A DNA stretch of 64,000 nt from Zingiber officinale (taxonomy: Eukaryota > Streptophyta > Magnoliopsida > Zingiberales > Zingiberaceae), in NCBI RefSeq assembly GCF_018446385.1, contig NC_055986.1, positions 76,097,659 to 76,161,658 on the forward strand, given 5' to 3'. Shown piece after piece: positions 12,025 through 23,839 of the stretch. The notes below the pieces were generated by a model, which was given only the letters and a program-made list of their open reading frames with translations, searched no databases and was not told the DNA's origin. The position numbers and the translations under genes are program-made. Numbering within the stretch: position 1 is the first letter of the stretch; every line of letters begins with the position of its first letter.

Positions 12025-12029
12025 AGAAG

Positions 12030-13005
12030 TGTGGGTCCCTTGCGGCTGGCAAGAGAGGGGGGGGGTGAATTGCCCTGAAAATAAAATCAAACCTTTCTTC
12101 ATCCTTTTCAAACTAAATTAGAGAAACACTTGCTTATAAGAGAATTAATTAAAATAAACTAATTAATGAAATAAAAAAGGCATAGAATTTACTTGGTTTG
12201 TAATCATAAGATTGCTAATCCAAAACTATGAAAATCTCACTAGAATTTTCTTTCAAGTGGAGTACCTTCTTACAACGTTGACAGCTCACAATCAAAGTAG
12301 TAAAATAGAAAAATAATTCAAGTACAAGTATTGATCTGAACTAATGAGACCAGAGCTCTATTTATAGCTTGTTGGTCGAACCTGACCGTTTACTGACGTG
12401 GCGGCACCAAGTGCTTGGATTAGGTTCGGGCGCTTGGACGTGGATAAAACTTTATCCACGCCGATAACGGTTCATAAAGTATAGACTTATCCTGGTTCGG
12501 GCTCCTGAACGCCCTCGGTTAACATCGCTTTGAGGAGGCACCCCTGGGGGCCCAAGGGGTCTGGGTGCTTGGACCAGTCTGGGTACCCAAATGATTTGGG
12601 CTCCTAGACTTGGTCCAGGCGCTTGGACAGTCAACACCATGTTGACTGTTTGATTTCTCCCCCATTCTGATTTCGTTCGCTTGGGTGATTTTGACCATCT
12701 GGAATAGGGCTCACCCGAACCAATTTTCTAACCTTCTTCTCGAGCAAGCTTCCACTTCGGCTTCTTGTTCCTCGAAAATGCCTTGCGCTTCCTTCTCATC
12801 CGCTAGCATAAACTTCCGCATCACCTCGTCCCTCGGACGCATCGAGTCTGTTAACTCCTTCTCGTGCTGTCCTTCTCACTAGTTGCATTTTTCACTCGAC
12901 TTCTTATGCTCCTAAGTTTCTTCACACTTAGACACAAGGATCAAAACATAATAGTACCTAATCTGACTTGGTTGATTGTATCAAAATTATCACGGGGTAT
13001 TTACA
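12030..13005 (-). mobile_element. 3' LTR of the split SIRE-like element
   Basis: On the minus strand it starts TGTAAATACCCCGTG and ends ...AAGGGACCCACA (976 bp), with the poly-C and cctctcttgcc motif near the end. Outside it lies the target-site copy AGAAG; inside lies the polypurine-like aaaaaggaagagat (13,006-13,020 region) preceded by cttgggttgctcacatc. Confidence 0.8.
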
Positions 13006-14092
13006 ATCTCTTCCTTTTTGATGTGAGCAACCCAAGTTAAGTTAGGGTAAACCAAAATAAAAAAAAATGACAGATAACTAATTTATAATTAACAAATATG
13101 TTATGAATGCAAAAAAAAATATCTCCCCTAGACTTAATCTCATATTTTCTCCCTGTGATCACAATAAAAATAGGGGTATTCTATAAAAGTAACTTTGAAA
13201 TAAATTCTAAGGGATAAAAAAAATAGTAACAAAGATTCAGAAACATTATGAAGTTTAAATTTTGAAAATCTAATATTTTTTATGATTTATAAACCAAATT
13301 TGGACAATATAATTTTAAAAAATATTTTCCATCATTAAAAAAATTATGAAATTTTTTTTAACAGTTAAACAGGCATATCCAAAACAATGAAAAAATTTTC
13401 ATGAATAAACAAAATTTATTAATCTTACAAAATTGCTTGAAAATAGTTTCTAAGTTTGAAAAATCGTAAAAAAAATTCTAAGAATGTAAAATAGCAAGTA
13501 TGTTTTTAGAAAAAATAAATTTTCAAAAATTGAATGTTCAAGAATTTTTAATATTAAAAATTAATATTTTGATAAAAAAAATTCACAAAAAATTCAATAA
13601 CGGTAAAAAAAAATTTTAAAAATATTTTATTTGATAGAGAACATGATATTTTATTACAAAAATATAAAATTTTCAAAAATTACTTTGTGAAATAATTTTA
13701 AATTAAAAAAAATTGATTTTTGTTAAAAAATTCAAAAATATTACAACTGCAAAAAAAATTGAAATTTTTTTTACAGATAAGTAATGAAATCCTCATTTCC
13801 AAAAACAATTAAGAATTAATTTCAAATAGAACACATACAAAACAATTTATGAAAAATTTGACAAATTTAAATAAGCAAAAAAATATTAAGGTAAATTAAA
13901 AATAAACATGCATAAGGATTTTATTCTAAGCATAATTTTGGAATCCAATATAGGTTCCTTCTTACTTGATTAACCATATACTTTTTTGGAATAAATTTTT
14001 GTGATAATTTTCTAATTTATCCCTTATGATATCTAAAATACCAATTTAGTTCTTGATAATTTATAAAATTTAAAAAATTCAAAGTTTTCTAT
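13006..14092 (-). mobile_element. AT-rich 3' internal region of the SIRE-like element
   Basis: Roughly 1.1 kb of highly A/T-rich non-coding DNA, full of short A and T runs, lies between the end of gag and the 3' LTR. Its right edge touches the gag coiled-coil tail, so the whole pol gene is missing from this copy. No other feature is visible. Confidence 0.6.
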
Positions 14093-15046
14093 TTATTCTT
14101 TTAATTTATCATTTTCTATTTTCATTTTGTCAAAATCTTCTAGTCGACAAGATTTTGCTAAAGTTCCTTTTAGCTCTTTATTTTCCTTTAATAATCTTTT
14201 ATTATCATTTTCTAGTTGATAGGAATTTTTAGATAGTATTTTAATAAGCTTGTATAACTAGTCAGGAGGTAGAGACTGTACCTGACTTACTTCGTCGATC
14301 TTGTTATCTGATGCTCCCCCTATAGTGCTGCTTCCCTATGACATTGCTCCCCTTCATCGATGCTCATTTTGGATGAGCTTACTTCGTCATCTTCTTGGTG
14401 ACTTGTCATCAGCGCAAGTCCAGCGTGGGCTTCAATCTCCGACTCTGATGGCGTTTTACCCCATGTCGCCTTTAGATATTTGTACTTTATCTGGGTCGAT
14501 ATTTTATCATTGTCCTTCCTTGTTCTTCAATTTTGGGCAGTTGCCTTTGACATGTCCTTCTTCATTGTAGTGATAGCTTCTCACTTTCCTTTTTCTTCTT
14601 TTGGCCTGCACTTGATTGAATTTATTAGATTTAAAAAACTTTTTAAACCTTCTTACCATGAATGTCATTTCGTCATCATCGAGAGATATTTTGGAATCTA
14701 GTTCGTCCATTTTTGTCTTTAAGATAATGTTCTATTTCGGCTCCTTCTTTAGATCTGCACATCTAGATTCATGAATTTCGAATGTGGAAAATAACTCTTC
14801 TAGATTACTTACCTCTAAGTGCTTAGAGATATAATATGCATCTATTAGAGTTGACCAGTCTGGTTTTCTTGGAAAAGCGTTAAATGTATACCTTAGCGAA
14901 TCTCGATTGGTTACCTTTTCTCCGAGATTCATGAATTCGGTGATTAGCTCATTTAGCTTGGCATGTAGTTGAGGGACCATTTTACCTTCCTTCAATCAAA
15001 GATTTGTCAGTTGGTTTCAAAGTAGATCTCTTCTTGCGAGCTTAGC
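14093..15046 (-). pseudogene. SIRE-type gag, C-terminal part
   Basis: Gag forms the particle core around element RNA. Reading leftwards, the fragment contains the UBN2-like gag region (ARRDLL, then QLHAKLNELITEFMNLGE and PRKPDWSTLIDA), then a nucleocapsid motif YHYNEEGHVKGNC that keeps the spacing of a CCHC knuckle but has lost its first Cys to Tyr. A Ser/Glu-rich stretch follows, then a Lys/Glu-rich coiled coil (KENKELKGTLAK) that ends near 14,095. Several stops and at least one frameshift interrupt it, so it is not functional. It continues the N-terminal piece at 31,649-31,980. After the coiled coil the sequence goes straight to the 3' non-coding region. Confidence 0.75.
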
Positions 15047-15155
15047 TGTAAAATATCGAAAATGGTCAAATCACCATAAGAGAATTTTTCGAAATTTTTG
15101 GAAATTTTTCGAGAATTTTTTCGGAGCTCGTATGACGAGTTTACGGGTCCTGGAC
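15047..15155 (+). mobile_element. 5' LTR stub of the outer chromovirus
   Basis: The first ~110 bp match the LTR starts at 15,397 and 27,722 (tgtaaaatatcgaaaatgg, then repeated gaattttt words). The LTR then jumps directly to the end of pol, so about 2.6 kb of LTR, the primer site, gag and almost all of pol are deleted. The exact join is approximate. Confidence 0.7.
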
Positions 15156-15287
15156 TGGAAAGAGCGTCAGCTGCGGAACAAGACTATACGGCTGGTTAAA
15201 GTCAGATAGCAGTATCATTCAGACGAGGAGGCTACCTAGGAGCTCGAGGATACGATCCGAGCTCGATACCCCCACCTTTTTACTTGA
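15156..15287 (+). pseudogene. C-terminal end of chromovirus pol (chromodomain-like)
   Basis: The translation LRNKTIRLVKV then YHSDEEAT, ELEDTIRARYPHLFT, stop at 15,285-15,287, matches the C-terminus of the inverse copy at 18,763-19,113. This region is the chromodomain-like tail of the integrase in Tekay/Del chromoviruses, which is thought to guide insertion through chromatin contacts. Two sense codons have become stops (before YHSDEE and before ELEDT), so it is decayed. Confidence 0.75.
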
Positions 15288-15384
15288 GGTATGTGGGTTA
15301 TTTTCCGTTCAGCATTTATACTTTTTATCTGTTGTTAGTACTTGCTGATGGTAGATAACAAAATTTGGGGACCAAATTTTTATT

Positions 15385-15396
15385 AGTGGGGGAGAA
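15385..15396 (+). other. Polypurine tract of the outer chromovirus
   Basis: The sequence agtgggggagaa lies immediately before the 3' LTR start (tgtaaaaaacc, 15,397). It is the mirror of the tract at 18,654-18,665 in the inverse copy. Confidence 0.75.
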
Positions 15397-15920
15397 TGTA
15401 AAAAACCAAAAATGGGCAAATCACCATAGGGGAATTTTTAGAAAGAAGAAAAGTTGTGTTTCTTTTCCTTTTTATTTTCTTTTTCCTTTATTCTTTTTTT
15501 CTTTCTCCCCCGCCGAACCACCCGTGTGCCCGACGCCTCCTCCTCGCGCCGAGCCGTCGTCTCCTCCTATGCCCTAACCGCCACTCGACGGTTCCTTTCT
15601 CCTGTGCATACAAAACCCATCGGCTGAGCCCCTCTCCTTGCGTCGATTCCTCTTGCTCGTGAAATCCCTCTCTTCATCGTCTCCGTCCGCCATAGCTCGA
15701 CACTGACAGCCAGGGGAGATCTGGTGTCGCCGAGTTCCCCTTTCTTCACGCCGCTGTGCCCAAGATATGCAGCGTGCTGCTGCTGCATGAAACAATGCCG
15801 GGCACCACCACGCCATGCCCTAACTTTGATCCATCGCCTGTCGCCACTGGATTGAGTCGGTTGCCTTTCACCCTCGCCTTGTCGCCACCTCAATCGGAGG
15901 TGACTAGCCGCGGTCAGGCA
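15397..15920 (+). mobile_element. 3' LTR of the outer chromovirus, piece 1
   Basis: The piece starts at the polypurine tract with TGTAAAAAACC and continues through a pyrimidine-rich tract (15,456-15,520) into GC-rich leader-like DNA. It is cut where the inverse element begins and resumes at 26,534. Frames of up to 139 codons here are LTR sequence without family features. Confidence 0.7.
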
Positions 15921-18653
15921 CGACCATCCCGAGAGGAGTCCCTGCCCGAGAAAATTTCGGCAGCATCTCCCCTGTACGGTGGACAATCTGAAACTTTTCT
16001 ACAACTCACAAATACCTCAGCCACAGGCGGCTGGAATAATAACAACAAAATAAAACATCACCACGCAGTTATATATAATCTATTCAGCCTCTAGCTGTCA
16101 CAACCACGCAGTTAAGATAATTAAACAGTAAAAATAATACTCTGACTCGAAATCCACCCTACTCCACTACACTCGTAAAGCTCAAATCCGACGAACTCAC
16201 CTCTTCTGCCCTCCAGGCAGGCATGTAGTAGAATAAAATCCAAATCCAAATCCATCGCAATAATAAAATCCATACAATATCCATAAGCAGAATAATCCAA
16301 AACATATCATGTTCAAAACAGTCTAGAACAGAAAAGAAACCAAAGAAAACCAAACATATCCTCGAGGTCTGCAGGGACCAGCACTACGTGCAGTGAGGAC
16401 TAGCGACTGGAACTCCCTCTGGATAGCATCAACCTGAAAATAACAACAATGGAGGCGGGTGAGTCCAACACTCAGTACAATTGATATGCAAAGTAAAGAA
16501 ACAACACCTAGCACTAATCATGCGTACCCACGATAAGAAAGATAAAATGCATCTGAAGTAAACAGAGAATCTTGTACTAACCGGTCCCGAGTATAAGGTC
16601 ACACCAAAGGTAAATTCCCTGGATGCATGTCAAACATAGGTATCCAAATAATATGCAGATATAAATGCAAACACAAACACAAACAATAAATGCATCATGC
16701 ATATGATGCCAATGATGCGTCCTAGTCACCCCGACGCCACGATCATCTCATACAATAGTGAGACAGAGTGGGTAGGGCTATGACAACCGTGCACTATATC
16801 GTCACTGCTCCTGATGAGTGACCGAGTGGACGGGATGCTGTCGGAGTACACCTATCCTCCTACCCCAAATCATAAATGGGGGAGCGCAATGCTCTCAACT
16901 CCCGGTACACGATGACGGGGAGGAATCTCTGCCGACTATCACGCTGCGTCACACTACCCATGAGCGGACCAACGAAGCCAAACAAAGTCCCTGCTGCAAC
17001 ACACTCTGCCTGAATCGACCACTAACCCATGAGTGGTGGTGTGTGCAGATCCATGTAACTGGTGATGTGCTCAACAATAATGGAGCGGACTATCGCACAG
17101 CATGAAATCATGCAAATGGTGCATGACACTAACCATGTAAATATCCTGAGCTAAACCATATATATATAGAAGGTGTACCTTAGGTCAATAAATCAAATCA
17201 AAGGTACACAGATAAGATAAGGTATAAAACCTAGGTCCTGAACATGGTGAAGCATGGTATATCACTACCCCCTATAAGCATGTATAAACAGGTAAACTAT
17301 ACATGAGATGCAAACCAATCAATCAAGCATGTACCAAGATTTGGGTAGTGATTAACCGAAAGAAATAAAGAACATAATTAATGCAACATGTTAATTTCAT
17401 TACTAAGCATATCAAAGACAAAAAGTCAAAAGTACCCGCCTCCGAAAATAGAAAGGTCCAATCTGACTCCGAGATACTCGTCTCGCGTCAAGGTCCTGTA
17501 ATATTTATAGTTTCCAGGTTTAGCTAGCTTCATATAGATAAAATAGCTAAATCAAATCCACGAGAAGCTAACATAAATCCAACAATTAACTAGGGTTAAC
17601 TTACCTTAACCCTAATCATACTATCAGACCAATTCCAATTATACATATACAACCAATTACAAAAATCTAACTCATACCTAATCCAACCTAATTAAATATC
17701 TTACCTCAACACCAAAGTCTCCTCTATTGATCCACAACAAGTAGTTGTTGTCGGGACAGGGGCAGCCGCTGAAACCAGATACACCACCGTCGAATTGAAT
17801 CTAAAATTAGAGACTACCACCCTTAGTTAGCATAACCTTTCACACAACCCAAGTGCTGCTCACGACAGGGTTAAGAATTAGATCACAGAATTGAAAACAA
17901 AAACAAACCCTAAGCCTTACCTCAAGTTCCACAACCTAGAAATCCAAATCAACCTCGCTGCTGGAATCCAAGAGTTGCTGCTCAATAGGGTTGTTTACCG
18001 CTAGAAGGTGGCTGCCGGAAATTAGAAACACCCCTCAAAGCACAAAAACCCCACCAATCCGTTACCTAGAGTGGCAGCAAGGAAAGGGTCGGCGTCGGCA
18101 GTGGTGGCGGCGCGAGGTGGCAGGGCAGAGGCGTCGGCGCTCAGTGGCTGGCACAGAGGAAAGAAGGGAGAATGGCAGCGATGTCTCGTGAGGCGGCGGT
18201 GCTGCTCTCGTCGCCGGCGGCAGAGGATCGGCAGTGGCTCACGCGACGCCTGTGCTTATGCTGTGGAGTCGGCGTCGCTGCTGTGGAGAAGGAGAGAAAG
18301 GAAAACGGGAGGCAGAGGAGAGGAGGAAAAGAAGCAAAACCCTTGCCGAGGGGTTTTGTACTCGGGTAGGAGGATCCGCTCGTGCTGCCGGTTAGGGCAC
18401 GGGGAGAAGGCGCGTGCGAAGGGAAGGAAACGGCGAGGAAGAGAAGAAAATATAAAGAAAAAGAAAAAGAAAAAGAAAAGGAAAAGAAAATAAAACTTTT
18501 CCTCATTAAAACAGGGTAACCTAAACAGGCTTCTCCGGGCCCCGTTTTTATCCCCGTGAACTTATCCGTACGAGCTCCGAAAAATTCCCGGAAAATTTCC
18601 AAAAATTTCGAAAAATTTCCTTATTAATATTCGCCTATTTCCGGTATTTTACA
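15921..18653 (-). mobile_element. 3' LTR of the inverse chromovirus
   Basis: On the minus strand it starts TGTAAAATACCGG next to the polypurine tract and ends near ...GGGCAGGGACTCCTC. It aligns over its length with 23,840-26,533; the 17,220-18,480 part is almost identical to 25,095-26,370. Its last ~12 bases (TGTCACGCCCC in the sister) are not recognisable. Contained frames, including those in the GC-rich part at 18,000-18,500, are not genes. Confidence 0.75.
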
Positions 18654-18665
18654 TTCTCCCCCACT
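18654..18665 (-). other. Polypurine tract of the inverse chromovirus
   Basis: On the minus strand it reads agtgggggagaa, directly before the LTR start TGTAAAATACC, identical to the tract of the outer element. Confidence 0.75.
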
Positions 18666-18762
18666 AATAAAAATTTGGTCCCCAAATTTCGTTATCTACC
18701 ATCAGCAAGTACTAACAACAGATAATAATAATAAATGCTGAACGGTAAATAAATCACATACC

Positions 18763-21700
18763 TCAAGTAAAAAGATGGGGATATCGAGCTCGGATCGTAT
18801 CCTCGAGCTCCCAAGTAGCCTCCTCGTCTGAATGATGCTGCCATCCGACTTTAACCAGCCGGATAGTCTTGTTCCGCAACTGTCCGTACTGGAACCTCCT
18901 CATAAGTAATGTCAGGCTGAACTGCGTCAGGTCGGGCACGTATCTCCTCAACATCGACACGTGGAACACATCGTGAACGCCGGGACGGTGGTAGTGCCCG
19001 GTGGCCTCGATCCTCCAAGATCTCGAAGGACCAATGTCTGGAGCTAGCTTACCTCGAGGCCAAATCTCTTCACCCCTTCGTGGGTGAAACTCGCAGAAAT
19101 ACATGGTCGCCAACAGAGAATTCTAGTGGTCTGCATCTCCGATCGGCATAACTCTTCTGGCGGTCCTGCGCCTCATCCTCCGTCTAATAGTGCGGACCAA
19201 CTCTGCATCTCGCTGAACTCTATGAGGTCCCAACAACTGGCCTCTCCAACCTCATCCCGGAGGGTGGGTGTCGACAAGGTCTACCATACAACGCCTCAAA
19301 CGGTGTCATCGATAGCCTGATAGCTGTTGTTGTAAGCAAACTCTACTAATGGTCCTCCCAACGCCTCCAAAATCCATAACACATGACCTCAGCGGGTCCT
19401 CTAAAGTCGAATAGTCCGCCGTCCCATGCGTGGATGGAAGGTCAGATCTTGAAGAGCTGTACCCAAGGCCTGCGACTCGAAGCGAGGCGTGAACCGTGGA
19501 TCTCTATCCGAAATGATACTCAATGGAACATCATGTGTAGTCTGATAATCTCTCGGCAATACAGATCTACCAATCGATCCAGGAATCAGTCCTCCGAAAA
19601 GTGCGCGGATTTGGTTAATCGATCAACGATTACCCAAATCGCGTCATGGTCGTGTCCTCGACAACCCTACCACAAAGTCCATGGTAATGTGATCCCACTT
19701 CCACTCGGGAATAGGAATCCGCTACCTGCAGGTCTCTGGTGCTTAGCCTTCACCTGCCGACAAACAAGACACCTAGCTACGAAGTGATGTCTTTCTTCAT
19801 GCCGTTCCACCAATAGAACGCCTCAAGTCTCGATACATACGGGTCCCGGATGGATCGCAAATCGAGAACGGTGTGCCTCCTGAAGTAGCTCCTGTAAGAT
19901 CGATGAGGTACAATCTGCCTCGGAAGTATATGATACCCTCCTCGTCTCGTGTAAACTTGGTCTGCTGCCCGACTGCTAATAAACTGCAAATGTTGATCAC
20001 TGGCCTGTGCCTCTCGAATCCTCGTCCTGATCGACGACTGAGCAACCATGGTAACAAGAATACCCCGCTCTGTCGGTCCCTGTTCCTCAAGATCTAACTC
20101 CGAGAAACTCTGAATCAAGTCCATGACTGAAGTCCGGTGGCAAGCCAAAGTCCCTCTGGACTTCCTGCTAAGCGCATCGCCAACCACATTAGCTTTTCCC
20201 GGGTGATAGCTAATGGTACAATCGTAGTCCTTCAGGAACTCCATCCATCTCCTCTGTCGAAGATTAAGCTCCTTCTGAGTGAAAATATATTTGAGACTCT
20301 TATGATCAGTGAGAATCTCAAATGTAATACTGTATAAATGATGTCGCCATAGCTTCAGAGCAAAGATGATGACAGCTAACTCCAGGTCATGAACTGGGTA
20401 ATTCTTCTCATGCTCCTTCAGCTAACGAGAAGCATAAGAGACTACTCTGCCGTGCTGCATCAGAAAAGTGCCCAAACCCTGTAGAGACGCGTCGATGTAA
20501 AGTACAAATCCATCCTCTCCAGATGGTAAAACCAAAACTGGAGCCGACACTAATCTCCGCTTCAGCTCCTGAAAGCTGGTCTCGCAATCCTCGGACCATG
20601 TAAACTTCACGCCTTTCCTGGTAAGACGTGTCAGTGGCATAGCAATACACGAGAAACCCTCGACAAAACGTCGATAATATCCGGCTAGTCCCAGAAAACT
20701 ACGAATCTCCTGAACTGACTTCGGCTGCTCCCATCTGGTGACAGCCTCGATCTTCTGAGGATCAACTGAAATACCTCTGCTAGAAACCACATGTCGTCTA
20801 AGAATCTCCAAGACTATACGAAGATGCTGTGCATGCTCCTCCTCGGAATGCGAGTAGACCAATATGTCATCAATGAAAACGATAACAAACTGATCCAGAT
20901 ACTAAAGAAAAATGCAGTTCATCAAGTCCATAAACACTGCTGGAGCATTGGTAAGCCCAAATGGCATTACCAAAAACTCATAATGACCGTATCTGGTATG
21001 GAACGCTGTCTTCTGAATATCAGAATCTCTCGCAGATCAATCTTAGAATACACTGAAGTACCTCTGAGCTGATCGAACAAATCCTCGATCCGTGGTAATG
21101 GATATTTATTTCTGACAGTCACTGAATTCAGCTGCCTGTAGTCAATACATAACCTCATGGTACCGTCTTTCTTCTTGACAAATAGAACTGGAGAACCCCA
21201 TGGTGAAACACTAGGGCGTATAAATCCTCTATCCAAAAGCTCCTGGAGTTGAACCTTCAGCTCGTTCAACTCTTTCGGTGTCATACGATACGGAGCTTTC
21301 GATGTCGGTGAGGTTCCCGGAATCAGCTCAATAGTGAACTCCACTGGCCTTCTAGGAGGCAAACCAGGAAGCTCCTCAGGGAATACATTTGGATACTCTC
21401 GGACTACAGAAATGTCGGAGAGTTGCGAACTGCTGCTGTCGTCTGTATTAATCAAAGATAACAGAAAACCATGACAGCCGTGAGACAGCAGCTTCTACGC
21501 CTGAATCGCCGAAATAATCGAGTTGCCGTCGTCTCTAATGCCAGTGAAACTCCACGAGGGTTGGTTCGGAGGTTGGAAGGTGACCACCCTCGTCTAGCAA
21601 TCAACGGTAGCATGATATACTGATAGCCAATCCATGCCAAGAATGATATCAAACTCGACCATCTCCAATACTAGAAGATCTACCGTAAGTATCATGTTGC

Positions 21701-21830
21701 CAAAGTCTAACGGGCAACCTTTGATCTCCTGGGTGACGAGACGGTCAACCGCTGTAGTCTAACAGTAGGTAATCTACCAATCTCCCGCATAAAGGTACGG
21801 GATATAAAAGAATGCGAAATACCAGTATCA
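18763..21830 (-). pseudogene. Pol polyprotein of the inverse chromovirus (protease, RT, RNase H, integrase)
   Basis: Pol makes and inserts the DNA copy of the element. Reading leftwards: a protease remnant (21,460-21,830, with DTG..SHSF-like residues); reverse transcriptase ([11 protein letters not shown] at about 21,140, FIDDILVY catalytic motif at about 20,860-20,885); RNase H (VLYIDAS at about 20,500 and [14 protein letters not shown] at about 20,180); the zinc-binding start of integrase (to about 19,780); a badly scrambled integrase core; and the integrase tail ending in a chromodomain-like segment (RLVKVGWQHH, EEATWELEDT) with its stop at 18,763. Many small indels shift the frame between and inside domains. 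The order RT-RNase H-integrase places it in Ty3, and the chromodomain places it in chromoviruses. Confidence 0.85.
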
Positions 21831-23461
21831 ATCAAAATATCAGCAGTAAATGCATAAATAGAAATCGTACCGCGGAAAACGGATCTGTCGGCCGAGCATC
21901 CTCTCGTAATCGCATGAACACGACCGGTCTGGCGGAGGAGGGTAACTGCCCGGTAATTTCTGCCGGGCGTAAGCCTCTTGGACTATATGCCGATAAGGCG
22001 AGAGGATGGTGATCTGACATGCACCGGCCGGCATCGAGTCCGAGCACGCCCAGTCGGATAATAAGGTCCCGAGCAAAACTGGGGTGCTAACCGAGTACTC
22101 TGTCCAAGCATGCCAAATCGCTGCGGAGGGAGTCTGCTCGACGCTGTGAAGATTGGGCTTTCGGCCCCAGACTGACCAGACTGTCCTCCTCCTGAAGCCG
22201 TGTGCTGAGCCTTCAGCCGACAATCTCGGCTCTGGTGCCCGGCAGTTTGCAATAACCAGAGAGCAAGCTAGGGTGAGGTGATCTCTGGATCCACATCTAA
22301 AACAATGAGTATCACGGAAGGTGGTTGCGGTTGAGAAAACGGAACGTCTCAAGACGACCGCCGATTTACGAGGCTTACGAGGCGCCCCTGTAGTACCTCG
22401 ACCCTCTGCGACTACTCGGGGTCTGTCGCGAGTCTTGGACCTACGATGTCGGACCCGTATGCTTTTTCCCGTCGGATATCACGAGCTAACTCTATCATCA
22501 AAGCTCGATTCAATGCATCAGAGTAAGATGAAATCCCTAATCCGGCAAGCTGTACATGCAGATAACCATCCAATCCCTGTATAAACTACATCATGCGAGT
22601 TCTGTCCTCCGCAACTAACTCTGGACAAAACTGAGCCAACCGGAGGAATTCAGTATTATACTCGGTCACTGAGCGATTATTCTGCCTCAGACTCATAAAA
22701 TGGTGTCGGCGAGGAAAGAAACGGCTCTCAAAAACCTCTCTGAACCTGGTCCATGTGACGTTGCGCTCACCAATAATAGAACGCTGAGTAACCCACCAGG
22801 CATTTGCTTCATCCCGTAAATGGTAAGCAGCCAGCTCTGCTTTCTCCCACTCGGAGCAAGCCATATAGAAGAAAGTCTGCTCCATAGTCTCTATCCATGA
22901 CAGAGCCATACTCGGATCGAGATCTCCGCGGAAAAGAGTGAAACGAGTCTTCATCGACTCGGCCAGTGCTGGAATCCTAGCTCGTGAACTGGCGGAAACA
23001 CTGGAGCTGATACTATAGGTGGTACCGCGGAATAGACCGGAGGAGGAACTCCCGGTGCTGCTGAATATACCGGAGCATAAGCCGTCGGTGGTACTGCCTG
23101 GGGAACAAAAGTGGTGGCAGCTGGAGGTACGGTAGGTAATGGTACCGGATATGGTGCAGCTGCTGCTACTGTAGGCACTAGGGGCACAGGTGTCATTGGT
23201 GTAAGCTGCGCTGGAGCAGATGTCGGGTACGCCAATGGTACCCCGATGGTACCGTAAATAGTGTAGGAGTGGATACCGTCGGTGTGGCCAAAATAGGTAT
23301 CTCTACAGGAGCTATCGGAACTTGAGAGCCCGATGCTCCCGCTGCATCCTGAGTCTGTCCCTGACTGACAGGCTCACTAACAGTGGGCATCTCTGGCATA
23401 TCCAGAGATCCCGTGGTCGTCCAACACCACGTCTCGCAGCAATACGAGTAGATCGTCTCAT
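21831..23461 (-). pseudogene. Gag of the inverse chromovirus
   Basis: Gag likely starts at the ATG at 23,461 (MRRSTRIAARRGVGRPR), followed by a long Pro/Ala/Val-rich stretch (22,951-23,235). The retrotransposon gag core follows at 22,586-22,954, with DPSMALSWIETMEQ, LRDEANAWW and FREVFESRFFP in the usual order. A CCHC knuckle CFRCGSRDHLTLAC lies near 22,300, with C-x2-C-x4-H-x4-C intact. Frameshifts after residue 25 and between the core and the knuckle make it non-functional. Gag would coat the element RNA in cytoplasmic particles. Confidence 0.8.
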
Positions 23462-23821
23462 ATCTGTTAAATTAAATTACAGATATCAATACCAATATAA
23501 CAAACATAAAATAACAACATACCTATTTGCCGTCTGGAGATGTTCCGTCGCTGTCCAGTCCCCAATTTGACCTCAAAATTCCGAACGTACATATCGCCGG
23601 AAATCCAAATAAATCCGAAACATAACCATATCGAAAATCCGATAATGCCCAGTTTGACTCGCAAACCTGGCTAACCCAAATATCCAGAATACCAACAACA
23701 GGTATCCGATAAATCTCCAGAACACCAAAAGCAGGTATCATAACCCGCTCTGATACCAAATAAATTGGTATCAGATAAATCCCGAAAATCCAAAATACGA
23801 AACAAAAGATCGTAAAACTGT

Positions 23822-23833
23822 GCTCTGATACCA
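23822..23833 (-). other. Primer-binding site (initiator tRNA-Met)
   Basis: The minus strand reads TGGTATCAGAGC, complementary to the 3' end of initiator tRNA-Met, six bases after the LTR end. This is the usual primer site of chromoviruses and many Copia elements. Confidence 0.85.
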
Positions 23834-23839
23834 CTAAAT

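Noticed and set aside
15567-15986. 139-codon frame on the minus strand and similar frames in GC-rich LTR parts (18,071-18,602, 25,949-26,481, 27,816-28,203)
   Set aside because: They lie in chromovirus LTR sequence, overlap frames on the other strand, and have low-complexity composition without family motifs.
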